Source: Tubiluchus corallicola
Taxonomy: Eukaryota > Priapulida > Priapulimorpha > Priapulimorphida > Tubiluchidae
Reading direction: 5' to 3'
Length of the DNA stretch: 25,000 bases
NCBI GenBank assembly: GCA_030141605.1
Contig: JAQGDQ010001700.1
Location: forward strand, 1-25,000
The notes beneath the pieces were generated by a model. The model did no database searches. It was not told where the DNA came from and worked only from the letters and a program-made list of their open reading frames with translations. The position numbers and the translations under genes are program-made. Below, piece after piece: positions 1 through 10,666 of the stretch; position 1 is the first letter of the stretch; each line of letters opens with the position of its first letter.

Positions 1-139
1 GTATTTGTATCTATGTATATCTATTTGAGTTTATTTCAATTTCTATTTATTTTCTCTACGCTTCTCCTTGTACATATATTTGCATGGCGAGGATTCATGT
101 GTCAGTTTTAAAAACTGTCTAACCTAAACCATATAAACG

Positions 140-2491
140 ATGTTTAACTTAAAAGCAAACACAGAAACTTACTCAATGTTTAACTTAAAAGCAAATACAG
201 AAACTTACTCAATGTTTAACTCAAAAGCAAATACAGAAACTTACTCAATGTTTAACTTAAAAAGCAAATACAGAAACTTACTCAATGTTTAACTTAAAAG
301 CAAATACAGAAACTTACTCAATGTTTAACTTGAAAGCAAACACAGAAACTTACTCAATGTTTAACTTGAAAGCAAATACAGAAACTTACTCAATGTTTAA
401 CTCAAAAGCAAATACAGAAACTTACTCAATGTTTAACTTAAAAAGCAAATACAGAAACTTACTCAATGTTTAACTTAAAAGCAAATACAGAAACTTACTC
501 AATGTTTAACTTAAAAGCAAATACAGAAACTTACTCAATGTTTAACTTGAAAGCAAATACAGAAACTTACTCAATGTTTAACTTAAAAGCAAACACAGAA
601 ACTTACTCAATGTTTAACTTAAAAGCAAATACAGAAACTTACTCAATGTTTAACTTGAAAGCAAATACAGAAACTTACTCAATGTTTAACTTAAAAGCAA
701 ATACAGAAACTTACTCAATGTTTAACTTAAAAGCAAATACAGAAACTTACTCAATGTTTAACTTAAAAGCAAATACAGAAACTTACTCAATGTTTAACTT
801 AAAAAGCAAATACAGAAACTTACTCAATGTTTAACTTGAAAGCAAATACAGAAACTTACTCAATGTTTAACTCAAAAGCAAATACAGAAACTTACTCAAT
901 GTTTAACTTAAAAAGCAAATACAGAAACTTACTCAATGTTTAACTTAAAAGCAAATACAGAAACTTACTCAATGTTTAACTTGAAAGCAAATACAGAAAC
1001 TTACTCAATGTTTAACTTGAAAGCAAATACAGAAACTTACTCAATGTTTAACTTAAAAGCAAATACAGAAACTTACTCAATGTTTAACTTAAAAGCAAAT
1101 ACAGAAACTTACTCAATGTTTAACTTGAAAGCAAATACAGAAACTTACTCAATGTTTAACTTGAAAGCAAATACGGAAACTTACTCAATGTTTAACTTAA
1201 AAAGCAAATACAGAAACTTACTCAATGTTTAACTTGAAAGCAAATACAGAAACTTACTCAATGTTTAACTTGAAAGCAAATACAGAAACTTACTCAATGT
1301 TTAACTTGAAAGCAAATACAGAAACTTACTCAAAGTTTAACTTGAAAGCAAATACAGAAACTTACTCAATGTTTAACTTAAAAGCAAATACAGAAACTTA
1401 CTCAATGTTTAACTTAAAAGCAAATACAGAAACTTACTCAATGTTTAACTTAAAAGCAAATACAGAAACTTACTCAATGTTTAACTTGAAAGCAAATACA
1501 GAAACTTACTCAATGTTTAACTTAAAAGCAAATACAGAAACTTACTCAATGTTTAACTTGAAAGCAAATACAGAAACTTACTCAATGTTTAACTTGAAAG
1601 CAAATACAGAAACTTACTCAATGTTTAACTTAAAAGCAAATACAGAAACTTACTCAATGTTTAACTTGAAAGCAAATACGTTTTGGTGAAACTTACTCAA
1701 TGTTTAACTTGAAAGCAAATACAGAAACTTACTCAATGTTTAACTTAAAAGCAAATACAGAAACTTACTCAATGTTTAACTTGAAAGCAAATACAGAAAC
1801 TTACTCAATGTTTAACTTGAAAGCAAATACGAAACTTACTCAATGTTTAACTTGAAAAGCAAATACAGAAACTTACTCAATGTTTAACTTAAAAGCAAAT
1901 ACAGAAACTTACTCAATGTTTAACTTGAAAGCAAATACAGAAACTTACTCAATGTTTAACTTGAAAGCAAATACAGAAACTTACTCAATGTTTAACTTGA
2001 AAGCAAATACAGAAACTTACTCAATGTTTAACTTGAAAGCAAATACAGAAACTTACTCAATGTTTAACTTGAAAGCAAATACAGAAACTTACTCAATGTT
2101 TAACTTAAAAGCAAATACAGGAACTTACTCAATGTTTAACTTAAAAGCAAATACAGAAACTTACTCAATGTTTAACTTGAAAGCAAATACAGAAACTTAC
2201 TCAATGTTTAACTTGAAAGCAAATACAGAAACTTACTCAATGTTTAACTTGAAAGCAAATACAGAAACTTACTCAATGTTTAACTTGAAAGCAAATACAG
2301 AAACTTACTCAATGTTTAACTTGAAAGCAAATACAGAAACTTACTCAATGTTTAACTTGAAAGCAAATACGGAAACTTACTCAATGTTTAACTTGAAAGC
2401 AAATACAGAAACTTACTCAATGTTTAACTTGAAAGCAAATACAGAAACTTACTCAATGTTTAACTTAAAAGCAAATACGGAAACTTACTCA
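140..2491. repeat. Minisatellite A, 36-bp unit, 65 copies
   Basis: A head-to-tail array of a 36-bp unit that reads MFNLKANTETYS in one plus-strand frame. The span equals 65 units once indels are counted: six 37-bp units (an extra A, for example near 250, 430, 790, 910, 1190 and 1850), one 35-bp unit near 1825 and one unit enlarged by 7 bp at 1680-1688. Unit variants differ mainly at TTA/TTG/CTC in the fourth codon and AAT/AAC in the seventh. Because single-base indels shift the frame repeatedly without penalty, the open frames (285-473, 466-834, 936-1232, 1225-1689, 1880-2512) are by-products of a stop-free unit and not a gene. No transposon ends are visible at the borders. Confidence 0.97.
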
Positions 2492-3586
2492 TTGAAGCAA
2501 AACTATAGCTAGACTGTGCTGAACCGCCTTCAGAATCCATCCGTCCTACAAATAAAGTAAATTGGTTAGATATCCGTACGTTTAAATATTGGTGACTAAA
2601 ACACAGGTAGTGATAAGAAAACATGGCTAGTAATCGGGACACTAACAGTTGCTGGTTAAATCCAGTTTTTTCTCTCGGGCAGCTTATCTGTGAAATTGCT
2701 TAGCATCAATTTCTTTCCCAGTTAACTACCGCCTTACTTATTGTAAGAAAAATACTGTAAGTTTATTGGATATAAGTTTTTATTTTTACTTAGACTTGCA
2801 CTCATATCCTGGTTTGCCGGACGAAAGCGGGGAGACATCGGACTGAATTTGCCGATTGACCTTATTTGCCGATATTAAGTTAATGCAGTAGGTGCGGTAT
2901 TAGAATCACGGTAATGTAGAATCAATCGCCTAATTGTCTCAAAAACGTCTAGTACGGGCCGCTCCCGACACAAGCTACACGCGTGTCGTTACATGCTGCT
3001 TGGTTACACTGACGTAATGATGCAAACAAAGTGACGGCCCGTCTACAAGCGGTCAATCTGCGAAACAACGGATTGTGTCTGCAGTACGCTGGACTTTTAA
3101 CAGTCCAGATTTGTCCGATTTTTCCTATATCCGTAAAAGCGAGATCCGGCGACTGACCACAGCACTTAACAACAGGGCTCTGACGAGTGACCTGCATAAG
3201 GAAGGACAGTATAGCTGCTTAGTTCTTATAACCATTAAACAAGCATTACGAGGTACTTAAATTTGTTATCCTTCCTGTAAATGCAAAAAAGGTTGCCGGT
3301 AGACATGCTCACACACGGACATTCATAATAAAAAGTTTGTCCTTGGAGCTAAAATTTATAAACCTTTTTACAGAACATTTCTTGTACGCCTCTTCTTAAG
3401 AGAGCCTCGAGAAAATTGATTCGACTCTCCTCTTAATTTTTACGTTGACCTTGGTTGCTACCAATAGAAAAAGAGAACATTGATTGACCTTGACCTACTC
3501 ACAACTAAACAAGTGAACATTTCTAACCTTACAAGCTGTACAAATCTGCCGTTACATTACCGAGTTGCTGAGTTATCCAGAGTGAA
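2492..3586. other. Non-coding stretch, nothing recognised
   Basis: About 1.1 kb between the first minisatellite and the Asp-rich frame. Short open frames on both strands (2460-2642 minus, 2949-3197 minus, 3075-3260 plus) have no recognisable protein character. Small inverted repeats occur, such as CTGGAC/GTCCAG at 3089-3108 and ACGGGCCG/CGGCCCGT near 2954 and 3035. They could be eroded transposon ends but no partner boundaries were found. Confidence 0.5.
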
Positions 3587-4234
3587 GTGGTGATGATGAC
3601 AATGGAAGACCATGACAATGGCAACGGCAACATTAATGATAACGATGATAATGAAAATGCTACGCTCGATGATAATGATAATGAAAATGAAGCTGACAAT
3701 GATGAGTATAATGTTAACGATACTGATGATGATGATGATGATGACGATAATGAAGACAGTGACAATGGCACCGGCAACATTAATGATAACAAAGGTGAAG
3801 ATGATGACGGTGAAAATGATGATAAAAATGCCACACTCGATGATAATGATAATAAAAATGAAGCTGACAATGATGAATATAATGTTAACGATACGGATGA
3901 TGATGATGACAAAAACGGTGATGATGATGATGATGATGACAATGGTGACACACTCTATGATAATGACAATGAAAATAAAGCTGACGACGATGAATATAAT
4001 GTTAACGATACTGGTGATGATGATGAAAATGATAATGATGATGACAATGATGACGGTGATAACGAGGCTGAAGATAACACTAATGACAACGAAAGAATAG
4101 AAAGCATACTTATGTATGACTCAGAATCTCCAACACCTGAAAAAAAATGGAAATCCACGTCAAGTTACTTTTCTCAAGAAAAATATGATTGGTTAATGTG
4201 TTCCGATAAAGTTTATCTACAAGAGCCAAAATAA
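3587..4234 (+). CDS. Asp/Asn-rich acidic open frame, coding status uncertain
   Basis: A 215-codon frame dominated by GAT, AAT, GAC and GAA codons. Residues 1-165 are a low-complexity acidic repeat. Three imperfect copies of a block containing DNDNENEADNDEYNVNDT begin near 3656, 3826 and 3943. The last ~50 residues are not repetitive (RIESILMYDSESPTPEKKWK, then an aromatic-rich end) and look more like ordinary protein. Between the first two blocks, four of the five codon changes I counted are third-position and silent, which favours translation. Against it: GAT-type repeats avoid stops in this frame by composition, an in-frame TGA lies just upstream, no polyadenylation signal is close, and I recognise no family. 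A CAG at 3577-3579 could be a splice acceptor, so this may be a last exon. Confidence 0.35.
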   Translation: MVMMTMEDHDNGNGNINDNDDNENATLDDNDNENEADNDEYNVNDTDDDDDDDDNEDSDNGTGNINDNKGEDDDGENDDKNATLDDNDNKNEADNDEYNVNDTDDDDDKNGDDDDDDDNGDTLYDNDNENKADDDEYNVNDTGDDDENDNDDDNDDGDNEAEDNTNDNERIESILMYDSESPTPEKKWKSTSSYFSQEKYDWLMCSDKVYLQEPK

Positions 4235-4329
4235 GGGCAAAGACTAAACCACTGCATAGGATGTGAGTATAATTATGACAAGAATGAGCATTCCACAAGT
4301 TGAGATGAGAAGATCCAATACTTACTATC

Positions 4330-5471
4330 AGTGATTACTTTAATATGGGATATCTTCTAACACTTAATGACAGTGATTACTTTAATAAGTGATATCTTCT
4401 AACACTCAACGACAGTGATTACTTTAATATGGGATATCTTCTAACACTCAACGACAGTGATTACTTTAATATGGGATATCTTCTAACACTCAACGACAGT
4501 GATTACTTTAATATGGGATATCTTCTAACACTCAATGACAGTGATTACTTTAATATGGGATATCTTCTAACACTCAACGACAGTGATTACTTTAATATGG
4601 GATATCTTCTAACACTCAACGACAGTGATTACTTTAATATGGGATATCTTCTAACACTCAACGACAGTGATTACTTTAATATGGGATATCTTCTAACACT
4701 CAACGACAGTGATTACTTTAATATGGGATATCTTCTAACACTTAACGACAGTGATTACTTTAATATGGGATATCTTCTAACACTCAACGACAGTGATTAC
4801 TTTAATATGGGATATCTTCTAACACTTAATGACAGTGATTACTTTAATATGGGATATCTTCTAACACTCAACGACAGTGATTACTTTAATATGGGATATC
4901 TTCTAACACTCAACGACAGTGATTACTTTAATATGGGATATCTTCTAACACTGGTGTTTTTTTGGGTTTTTTGGTGTTTTTTGGTTTTTTGTGCAACGAC
5001 AGTGATTAATTTAATATGGGATATCTTCTAACACTTAATGACAGTGGTCATTTTAATAAGTGATATCTTCTAACACTCAACGACAGTGATTACTTTAATA
5101 TGGGATATCTTCTAACACTTAATGACAGTGGTTATTTTAATAAGTGATATCTTCTAACACTCAAAAGCAGTGATTTTTTTAATAAGGGATGTCTTCTAAC
5201 ACTCAAAAACAGTGATTATTTTAATAAGGGATATCTTCTAACACTCCATGTCAGTGATTACTTTAATATGGGATATCTTCCAATACTGAAAGGCAGCGAC
5301 TACTTTAATATGAGATATCTTCAAACACTCAATGACAGTGATTACTTCAATATGGGATATCTTCCAGCACTCACAGTCAGTGATTACTTTAACATGGGAT
5401 ATCTTCCAATACCGAGAGGCAGTGACTACTTTAATATGGGATATCTTCCAACAGTTAGTGGCAGTGATTAC
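4330..5471. repeat. Minisatellite B, 42-bp unit, about 26 copies
   Basis: A tandem array of a 42-bp unit that reads MGYLLTLNDSDYFN in one plus-strand frame. Units from about 4410 to 4950 are nearly identical. Units to the right (5000-5471) are progressively diverged, the usual picture of central homogenisation and decaying edges. Several edge units carry AATAAGTGATATC in place of AATATGGGATATC, which introduces stops, and a 41-nt insertion breaks the frame, so the open frame at 4429-5031 is not a gene. Confidence 0.96.
4953..4993. other. G/T-only 41-nt insertion inside minisatellite B
   Basis: One unit is split between CTAACACT and CAACGAC by 41 nt composed only of G and T, mostly runs of T separated by GG, GGG or GTG. 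The repeat resumes cleanly on both sides. It resembles neither the 42-bp unit nor any neighbour. It may be a real insertion or a sequencing or assembly fault in a hard repeat. Confidence 0.8.
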
Positions 5472-5618
5472 ATCTGCATCTAATCGGTGCTTCCGTGTCC
5501 CGCTCTAACCGCACCCAAACTGCACAAAATCTCACAAAGTTCAATTTGCAAACTCCCATTTTGGCTCTTCTTCAAAATCAGTACGACAAAAAGCAAAAGC
5601 AATGAAAATGCAATTTAC

Positions 5619-5738
5619 CCTTATCCTTGAAGAACCACTTTTTTTGAACTAATGCATACAGCAGCAGGACAGCTAAAATTAAACCTAAAAAGCCTATAAC
5701 TAGGCCTACTGCTCCGGCGGATCCCGATCGCGAACTTT
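5619..5738 (-). CDS. Ig-like type I membrane protein, transmembrane exon
   Basis: A 120-nt minus-strand exon between a good acceptor (ATATAATTTTCAG, just right of 5738) and a donor (GGTAAATT, GT at 5618-5617). It enters in phase 1, completing a Glu codon with the Ig exon, and leaves in phase 1. It encodes a Ser/Gly/Arg stalk (ESSRSGSAG), a hydrophobic helix (AVGLVIGFLGLILAVLLLYA, residues ~159-178 of the joined protein) and a basic-aromatic start of a cytoplasmic tail (QKKWFFKDK), following the positive-inside rule. I found no convincing downstream exon in the window, so the tail, stop codon and 3' UTR are missing. Exon boundaries are my splice-site reading; matching phases at both joins make the model strong. 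Confidence 0.8.
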
Positions 5739-5811
5739 CTGAAAATTATATAATGATAACTATTATTATAGCAAACTGGTTAAGTGACGGAAAACATTTT
5801 ACTAATACATG

Positions 5812-6484
5812 CGACTGCAAATAGTGCAATTACAAGTTTCATTGTTGCGCCTGATTAACTTGCTGACCATTGAGAAATTTCACTTTTTACACATTGTTCC
5901 TTAATTTTGTTACAATTGAGTATCTGCAGGTAAAAGCAACCAACGGATCTATTAAGAGAGGTTCTTAAGCTTTGTAATGATCACATTTTTGTGTCAAGAT
6001 CATTTTTGGGTTCTGTGAGTTTTCGGTAGAGTGTTTGACGCTGTTTTGTTCAGCAAATGAAGCATGTTTCACGGAGTATCAGCGGATTTTTCTCAGGCTG
6101 TGAAATTATTTACCTACTTAAACAAAAACAGCCGCCATCTTCAAATAGCTGATGAAATATCCAACCGAAATATGTTTCTTTATCCAAAATGAGTAAAATT
6201 TCACACAGTAGCAACTTAGCAGGAACAATAGGTTGCCATGGTGACTGTGACATACAGTTGCTATGTCCATTGTCCTGCTGTAACTTGTAACATCATGCTG
6301 CCACAATGGATATTGCTAAAGTTGGCATTGCTATGGTGGTTGAGCAATTTTTTGTCTGCCATCTAGGGGCGAATTAAAAAAACAATGCAAGAGCCTAATT
6401 GCACTATTTGCAGTCGTACTTGACTGCCATCTAGGGGCGAATTAAAAAAACAATGCAAGAGCCTAATTGCACTATTTGCAGTCG
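5812..6484. mobile_element. Non-autonomous inverted-repeat element (MITE-like)
   Basis: The 21-nt segment at 5812-5832 (core GACTGCAAATAGTGCAATTA) is exactly the reverse complement of 6396-6416 and again of 6464-6484. A weaker match continues inward (TTTCATTGTT against TTGCATTGTT). With no transposase between, this looks like a ~605-bp MITE whose right end was later tandemly duplicated. I see no clear target-site duplication, so the family is unassigned. Confidence 0.6.
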
Positions 6485-6537
6485 TACTTGACTGCCATCT
6501 AGGGGCGAATTAAAAAAACAATGCAAGAGCGTAATTG
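6356..6537. repeat. 68-bp tandem repeat, 2.7 copies
   Basis: Units start with CTGCCATCTAGGGGCGAATT at 6356, 6424 and 6492, period 68. The first two are identical over the whole unit; the third diverges after GAGCGTAATTGCCC. The unit contains the right inverted terminus of the surrounding element. Confidence 0.92.
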
Positions 6538-6707
6538 CCCTACTTGTGATATATAGTCGTGTGACATTACGGATTAGAATCAGTAATGCGTGATTATTCC
6601 ACACAGTGTCTGTTTCCTATTCTCAAATGAAACTGACATTTTAATTTGTTTTAAACAATTGTCGTTTAAGATTGCTAGGTTTGAGTAACAACATTGTAAA
6701 CATTAAC

Positions 6708-7085
6708 CTTCTGAAGGAACAACATGGTCTTTAGCATCAACAACAAGCTCCGCGGCAAACTTTTTCTCCTCGCTTTTGGTTTTCACCACCAGGGTGTACG
6801 TTCCCTCGTCGCCCTTTTCCACCAGCAATATGATCAACTCTGCCCTGTAGCAATTAGATTTTTTGCCAGAGAGAGGAGCAATGTGAGCCACCATTCGCTG
6901 ACCGACACCCTTGATCGGAGGGGTGAGGTCGATCGACCCGCCCTTCCACTTCCACTCGGCTTTCGTGTAGTTGGTATCAGAACAAAAGGACAGCTTGATC
7001 AAGGCTGTGTTATCACTGAAGCCATTAAAACTTGTTCGACTCTTAGGCAGCAAAGACAATCTTTCTGGCTTCATCATCAATGCAG
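6708..7085 (-). CDS. Ig-like type I membrane protein, Ig-domain exon
   Basis: A 378-nt exon on the minus strand, acceptor GTTATTTAG before 7085 and donor GAAGgttaat with GT at 6707-6706, phase 1 at both ends as is typical of Ig-domain exons. The translation has an Ig V/I-like pattern: strand-B Cys in KLSFCSDTNYTKAEWKWKG (Cys58, Trp68/Trp70 in joined numbering) and the strand-F signature GDEGTYTLVV (116-124). The usual strand-F Cys is Leu122; another Cys sits at 102 (KKSNCYRAEL). N62-Y-T is a possible N-glycosylation site. Family knowledge suggests a surface recognition or adhesion protein. No specific orthologue is recognised and ligand is unknown. The apparent start within this exon is not the real one; the start is in the exon at 12339. 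Confidence 0.82.
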
Positions 7086-8212
7086 CTAAATAACGACTAG
7101 CTTAAATAAGAGCAGAATATTATAACATTCAGAAAATGAAAGAAATTCATGCATATAATAGACAGTCCTGTTAATTCCTTCATTACCGTAAGCGTTTGCT
7201 ACATTTTGCAATGGTTTAAGAAAAACTGCTCTCACTAAGCAACGATTATGTTACAGTTGGTAATCTTTGTAGGTTTCTACTCCTCACACAATGGATTTTC
7301 ACGAAAAATTATATATGAAATGCATTTGTTTACCTTACACAAATTAAAAATCCATTTTTGACGAAAAAAATTGAAATACATTTTCAGTAACTACAGTGTT
7401 TGGGCTGTAACAAGGCACAGTACCACTTGTGTGAAATTGGCTAATGCAGAAAATTTCAACTATCCAGACACAACACACTGATACACTTTCGCTCCGGACA
7501 CAACACACTGACACACTTTAGACTCAAGTCTACTCTATTTTGAAGGAGAAATTCCTGTTAAAAGATGAAACTGTCTTAATTTCTCCTTGGCTGATTGGCT
7601 TGTTTTTCCTCGAATAGCAGCAGAACACTGCACAGCTTGGGCTATAGCAAGCAGGCGATCAATAAATTAGCGTGTACGATCATGCAAGTGTACACCAGAC
7701 TCAGCTACTCAATAGGCCAAGTTGGAGTGCCTGAAATGGACGTGTTTTTCTTAATTTTATCCAGTTAAATCACTTATAATATCGTGATTAAAACTTCAAA
7801 GCATTTTTTGTATAATATATATGTATTATCATATGTACACATCCACATCCACACGCACACCCCGACCATCAACACTACCCCCACCCCCACCCCCACTGTA
7901 TTTGACCTTCAAGTCACTTACATAGCATGCATACCTTCTTTGTCTGATTGTGTTTTTAGCGAACCGTTTCTTGAAAACTGCAGCCCATCAAATACTGAAA
8001 ATAGCAAGAAATACAGTAAGTCCTCGCTTAACGACACTTACGCGTTTCTACAAAACCATTGCTTAACTAAAAATTAGATTAATCATCACCAATGTTAGGG
8101 ATGTATCTGATCCGGTTCCGGATCCCAATTAGTGATGGGCAATTAACAGATTAAACAAATTAACCGAGATTACAATCATGCAAAAATTGATATAATCCGC
8201 AATTGAACAATA

Positions 8213-8837
8213 CAGTCTAGCCTCGTTATCTCGCCCCTCGTTATGCCGCCAAACTCGTCTCTCGCCATAGAAAGTACCAGGACGGATTTCCTGCTTTGAT
8301 ATTTACCTCGTTAAGTCGCCACCCTCGCTTCTCGCCCTCGCCACGTCATGCTAGGATGAGTGCTTATGTAAACTATATTCGTTATGTTGCCAAACAGACA
8401 AACTCAGAGGTGAATCCATCAATACATATACCACGTGTCGATCAATATAACCGCGGTATGTAGACAATGCTGCTGTACTCGATAGACAGACATAATTAAT
8501 CTAGTGTGTGTCTCACCAGGATTAGATTAGGAGTGTTGTGGTTGGTTAATGCGCAGAGAAACTAAAGCGTCACCGATATCCTCACTCTATAACACCAAAG
8601 CTGCATTTAAGTTTGAGTTTCCACAAAGTGTGAGCAACTTTACATGATGTCTCTGAAGCGAAAACGGTATCATAATGCGAGATATATTTTATATGTACAT
8701 AGAGGAACACTATGTTAATCAATTATTATATATATACATATAGACTAACTTCATTATATTCCCGTTATCTCACCATACTCGCCTCTCGCCAAAAATTTGC
8801 CCTAGACGGACAGTGGCGAGATAATGAGACTAGACTG
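8213..8837. mobile_element. Tigger/pogo-like MITE with TA duplication
   Basis: A 625-bp element starting CAGTCTAGCCTCGTTATCTC and ending with the near reverse complement (GAGATAATGAGACTAGACTG), flanked on both sides by TA (8211-8212, 8838-8839). CAG-initiated ends with CCTCGTTA-type subterminal repeats and TA duplication are the hallmark of pogo/Tigger-derived elements. Extra copies of CTCGTTA/CTCGCC occur just inside both ends. There is no transposase frame, so it is non-autonomous. Confidence 0.8.
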
Positions 8838-9049
8838 TAATTCAGTTAATCAAGAGCAAAATATACGTGTTACACGCTGACTAAAAGGCAGTGTTTTAGC
8901 ACAAACAAATGGAATTCTTGCACCTTTTCTTAGTTTTACTCGCCTTATATGCTGCACACAATTGCAAACTACAGTATTTCAAACTGGGGCTTCTTATTCG
9001 TTTTCACGTCAAGTGTGTAGTGACATGGTCATAGAGAAGTTGTACGTGT

Positions 9050-9060
9050 ATATAAAAATA
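9050..9060 (+). promoter_or_regulatory. TATA-like motif before the 60-codon frame
   Basis: TATATAAAAATA lies about 10-20 bases before the ATG at 9071. That is too close for a normal TATA-to-ATG spacing unless the 5' UTR is almost absent, so functional meaning is doubtful. Confidence 0.2.
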
Positions 9061-9070
9061 GTTTGCGAGT

Positions 9071-9253
9071 ATGAAAATGGCAGACAGCGACGAAAGCCAT
9101 GAAGAAGTTTATAGACTATATTTCAGTGCTGCAATGTTTGAAAAAAATGGCAAAAACGCTCAAAAATTACCGCAAAAGATTAATCGTAATATCGAATTAC
9201 AAGAACAAGATTGTGATCAAATCAGAAAATTTTTCAAAATCACCCATCGCTAG
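9071..9253 (+). CDS. 60-codon hypothetical frame, possibly a transposon remnant
   Basis: Encodes MKMADSDESHEEVYRLYFSA followed by a Lys/Asn/Gln-rich segment ending KFFKITHR and TAG. An AATAAA lies at ~9382. The composition is protein-like and acidic at the N terminus, but no domain is recognised. It sits inside the possible hAT-like element, so it could be the broken start of a transposase, or simply chance. Confidence 0.22.
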   Translation: MKMADSDESHEEVYRLYFSAAMFEKNGKNAQKLPQKINRNIELQEQDCDQIRKFFKITHR

Positions 9254-9922
9254 TCCATAGATCCAGGAATTTTAATGGATCCTGATCTGATCAGAAATGT
9301 TTGTCAAATTTTGAACTGTTTGTCGTATTTCTATTTTTCTTTTGTTGTGTAAAACTACTGATAGGCTACCAATTGTGAAAAAATAAAGCAGGTAAGATAA
9401 AAATATACAAACAGTTTTTAATTACCTGAACAGTCTTAATTACCTTAATTACCTTAAAGAATTTGAAGACTTTCTATTAAAACTTTCAGATATTTACAAT
9501 TTATGTATCATTTAGTTCTTATGCCACCATGCTTGCAGTGCAGAAGATATCAGTAATCTTCACATTTTAGTTCACAGCAAGGAGCGTATAAGAGTACTGA
9601 TATTGCTGCAAAATGTCTGCAAAAATTCAGAGCCATCTGATTTCAGTAAAAGTGCAGTTTGAACACGTTCTGGTAGGCAAATTCAGAGACCTAAGTTTCT
9701 TAATGATTATGTTACCTAGTTTGAGTATTGATAACCTTGATGTTGACCTTTAATTTTGTGACCTTGATATCTGCTTACATTGATGTTTTTCAGTTTAGTT
9801 GGTCTATGTTACTTACTTTTAAAAGGAAGAGCATGTGACATGTTCTTATCTATGGTTTATATTTTAATGTTTGTGCTCACTAAGGTTTCCTCCTCACTGT
9901 TTTAGCGGGCAAGCCACTAGGC

Positions 9923-10423
9923 CAGGGGTGTGCAAAGTGCAGCCCGCGGGCCACATGCGGCCCGCTGAGAGAATTTGTGCGGCCTGCGAAGAGATTTTTC
10001 AACCTAATGAAAGTGAGGTCCGGGCGATTAATTGAGTGTATCCAGCTGAAGTCTGTGCCACAATCCCAAAGATAGTGCGGGTAGTTTTTTCTACTAGATC
10101 GGATGCCATTAACCCTTACAAGACGGTTGTAGCTTAATGTCACTGTACTACGCAGACTGTGTGATACACATTACTAATATGCGTTGTAATGAAATTTTGA
10201 CTATCTGTCCTGAAAGTAGAAATATATGGTTTGTAATATAAATTTTAATGAATTCTAAAATAGTTTCTTGTGTGTAGTAGTAATGATGTACGCAGGTCGG
10301 ATGCAAAAAAAATTGTTATTAGGTCCTACTGTACTTGGCTCCTTGATCAAACTGCCTGTGGTCCACAGGAATTACGGGAATGTTTAATGTGGCCCAGCTA
10401 GTCAGATAATTTGCACACTCCTG
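9923..10423. mobile_element. hAT-family MITE with perfect 8-bp target duplication
   Basis: A 501-bp element with termini CAGGGGTGTGCAAA and, reversed, CAGGAGTGTGCAAA (13 of 14 match). It is flanked by an exact 8-bp direct repeat CACTAGGC at 9915-9922 and 10424-10431. Eight-base duplications and CAGGG-type ends define hAT elements. The left end continues in a GC-rich GCAGCCCGCGGGCC stretch typical of hAT-derived families. No transposase is encoded; the minus-strand frame at 9880-10143 is incidental. Confidence 0.93.
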
Positions 10424-10666
10424 CACTAGGCGTTACATTCTATAGACTTACTTATCATGGCAGCAGTCTTTGTGAATAAACAGATTAATAAGCAAGAAAG
10501 ATTTATGTTTTAAATGTTCTATAAAGTTTCTAACAAAGTTACAAATGTTGCCAAGACGTTACAGTTTGGTGTTTTTTTTAGTTAAAATCCGGAACGAATC
10601 AAATATTCAAAGTTACATTACATCAATGTTTGCAGTGTTTCCACTTAAAATTACCCGATGACCCTG

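Larger units (their letters stand above)
5739..6707 (-). other. Intron 2 of the Ig-like gene
   Basis: 969 bp between the Ig and transmembrane exons, GT at 6707-6706 and AG at 5740-5739, phase 1. It contains an inverted-repeat element with tandem copies of its right end. Open frames inside it (for example 6118-6306 minus) have no protein character. Confidence 0.7.

Noticed and set aside
285-2512. Series of open frames encoding repeated MFNLKANTETYS
   Set aside because: They come from a stop-free 36-bp satellite unit; repeated single-base indels break the frame and there is no non-repeat protein.
2949-3197. 82-codon minus-strand frame considered as a cytoplasmic exon of the Ig gene
   Set aside because: No suitable acceptor in the required phase and sequence is not tail-like.
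4429-5031. 200-codon frame encoding repeated MGYLLTLNDSDYFN
   Set aside because: By-product of the 42-bp minisatellite; flanking units contain stops and an out-of-frame insertion.
8013-8040. CAGTAAGTCCTCGCTTAACG, resembling a Tigger-type terminus
   Set aside because: No inverted partner or second TA found, so not called an element.
7784-8077. 97-codon plus-strand frame
   Set aside because: Contains a CCCCCA simple repeat and lies within the inferred intron; no domain character.
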